From: Candidatus Blautia equi
GTDB taxonomy: Bacteria; Bacillota; Clostridia; Lachnospirales; Lachnospiraceae
NCBI GenBank assembly: GCA_018064695.1
Contig: JAGHUU010000119.1
Span: 1-22,024 of the forward strand
Direction of reading: 5' to 3'
Length of the DNA: 22,024 nucleotides
Under the pieces are notes generated by a model. It saw nothing but the letters and a program-made list of their open reading frames with translations. It did no database searches and was not told where the DNA came from. Positions 21,972 to 22,024 of the stretch are shown in pieces. A program made the translations under genes and the position numbers. The stretch's first letter is position 1. Each line of letters opens with the position of its first letter.

Positions 21972-22024
21972 TTTCCATCACTCCTTGTGTGTGTTTCTTC
22001 TATATTATATATACCTTCGTTTTT

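Noticed and set aside
22000..22024. TATAAT-like sequence upstream of whiA
   Set aside because: A -35 box would lie beyond the window edge, so a promoter cannot be supported.
1..22024. CRISPR arrays, tRNA/rRNA genes, insertion sequences or integrase genes
   Set aside because: None seen. There are no regularly spaced repeats with unique spacers, no transposase-like reading frames and no recognisable tRNA cloverleaf.

Overview
The window looks like a chromosomal segment of a Gram-positive anaerobe of the class Clostridia, most likely family Lachnospiraceae. The evidence is a low-to-middle GC content, a zinc-ribbon S14, a four-cysteine adenylate kinase, a whiA-crh pair, and secreted proteins with Thr/Pro-rich linkers. 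Family placement is inferred from protein style and gene order, not from a search. Every gene I can support lies on the minus strand, so the biological reading direction is from position 22024 down to 1.

Region 1 (22024-19625) carries whiA, a Crh/HPr-like gene with Glu at position 15 in place of the phosphorylatable His, and a two-pass membrane protein that looks like a signal peptidase I fold without its catalytic residues. It ends at a strong palindromic terminator.

Region 2 (19515-6638) is one long ribosomal superoperon. It starts with a TTGCAA/TATATT promoter and a leader of about 220 nt with extensive long-range base pairing. The order is rpsJ-rplC-rplD-rplW-rplB-rpsS-rplV-rpsC-rplP-rpmC-rpsQ-rplN-rplX-rplE-rpsZ-rpsH-rplF-rplR-rpsE-rpmD-rplO-secY-adk-map-infA. 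It stops at a strong terminator right after infA. The genes that usually follow (rpmJ, rpsM, rpsK, rpsD, rpoA, rplQ) are not in this window. Several intercistronic gaps hold strong hairpins without U-tracts.

Region 3 (6636-1) is an accessory corrinoid (vitamin B12-type) capture and uptake locus. A promoter begins almost directly behind the infA terminator. It drives a cobalamin riboswitch followed by an intrinsic terminator, then four genes: an 866-aa secreted multidomain protein (three repeated beta domains on Thr/Pro linkers plus the N-terminal half of a BtuF-like binding protein), a full BtuF-like binding protein without a lipobox, a BtuC/FecCD-type permease, and a BtuD-type ATPase with an unusual cysteine-containing C-terminal domain. 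A decayed copy of part of that domain lies just downstream.

Region 3 is the best candidate for a little-described system. The working model is that the long protein captures corrinoid (or another tetrapyrrole-like ligand) outside the cell and passes it to the complete binding protein and the ABC transporter, with the whole set repressed when cobalamin is abundant. The riboswitch and ABC components are well supported. The ligand and function of the 866-aa protein and of the ATPase tail are inference.
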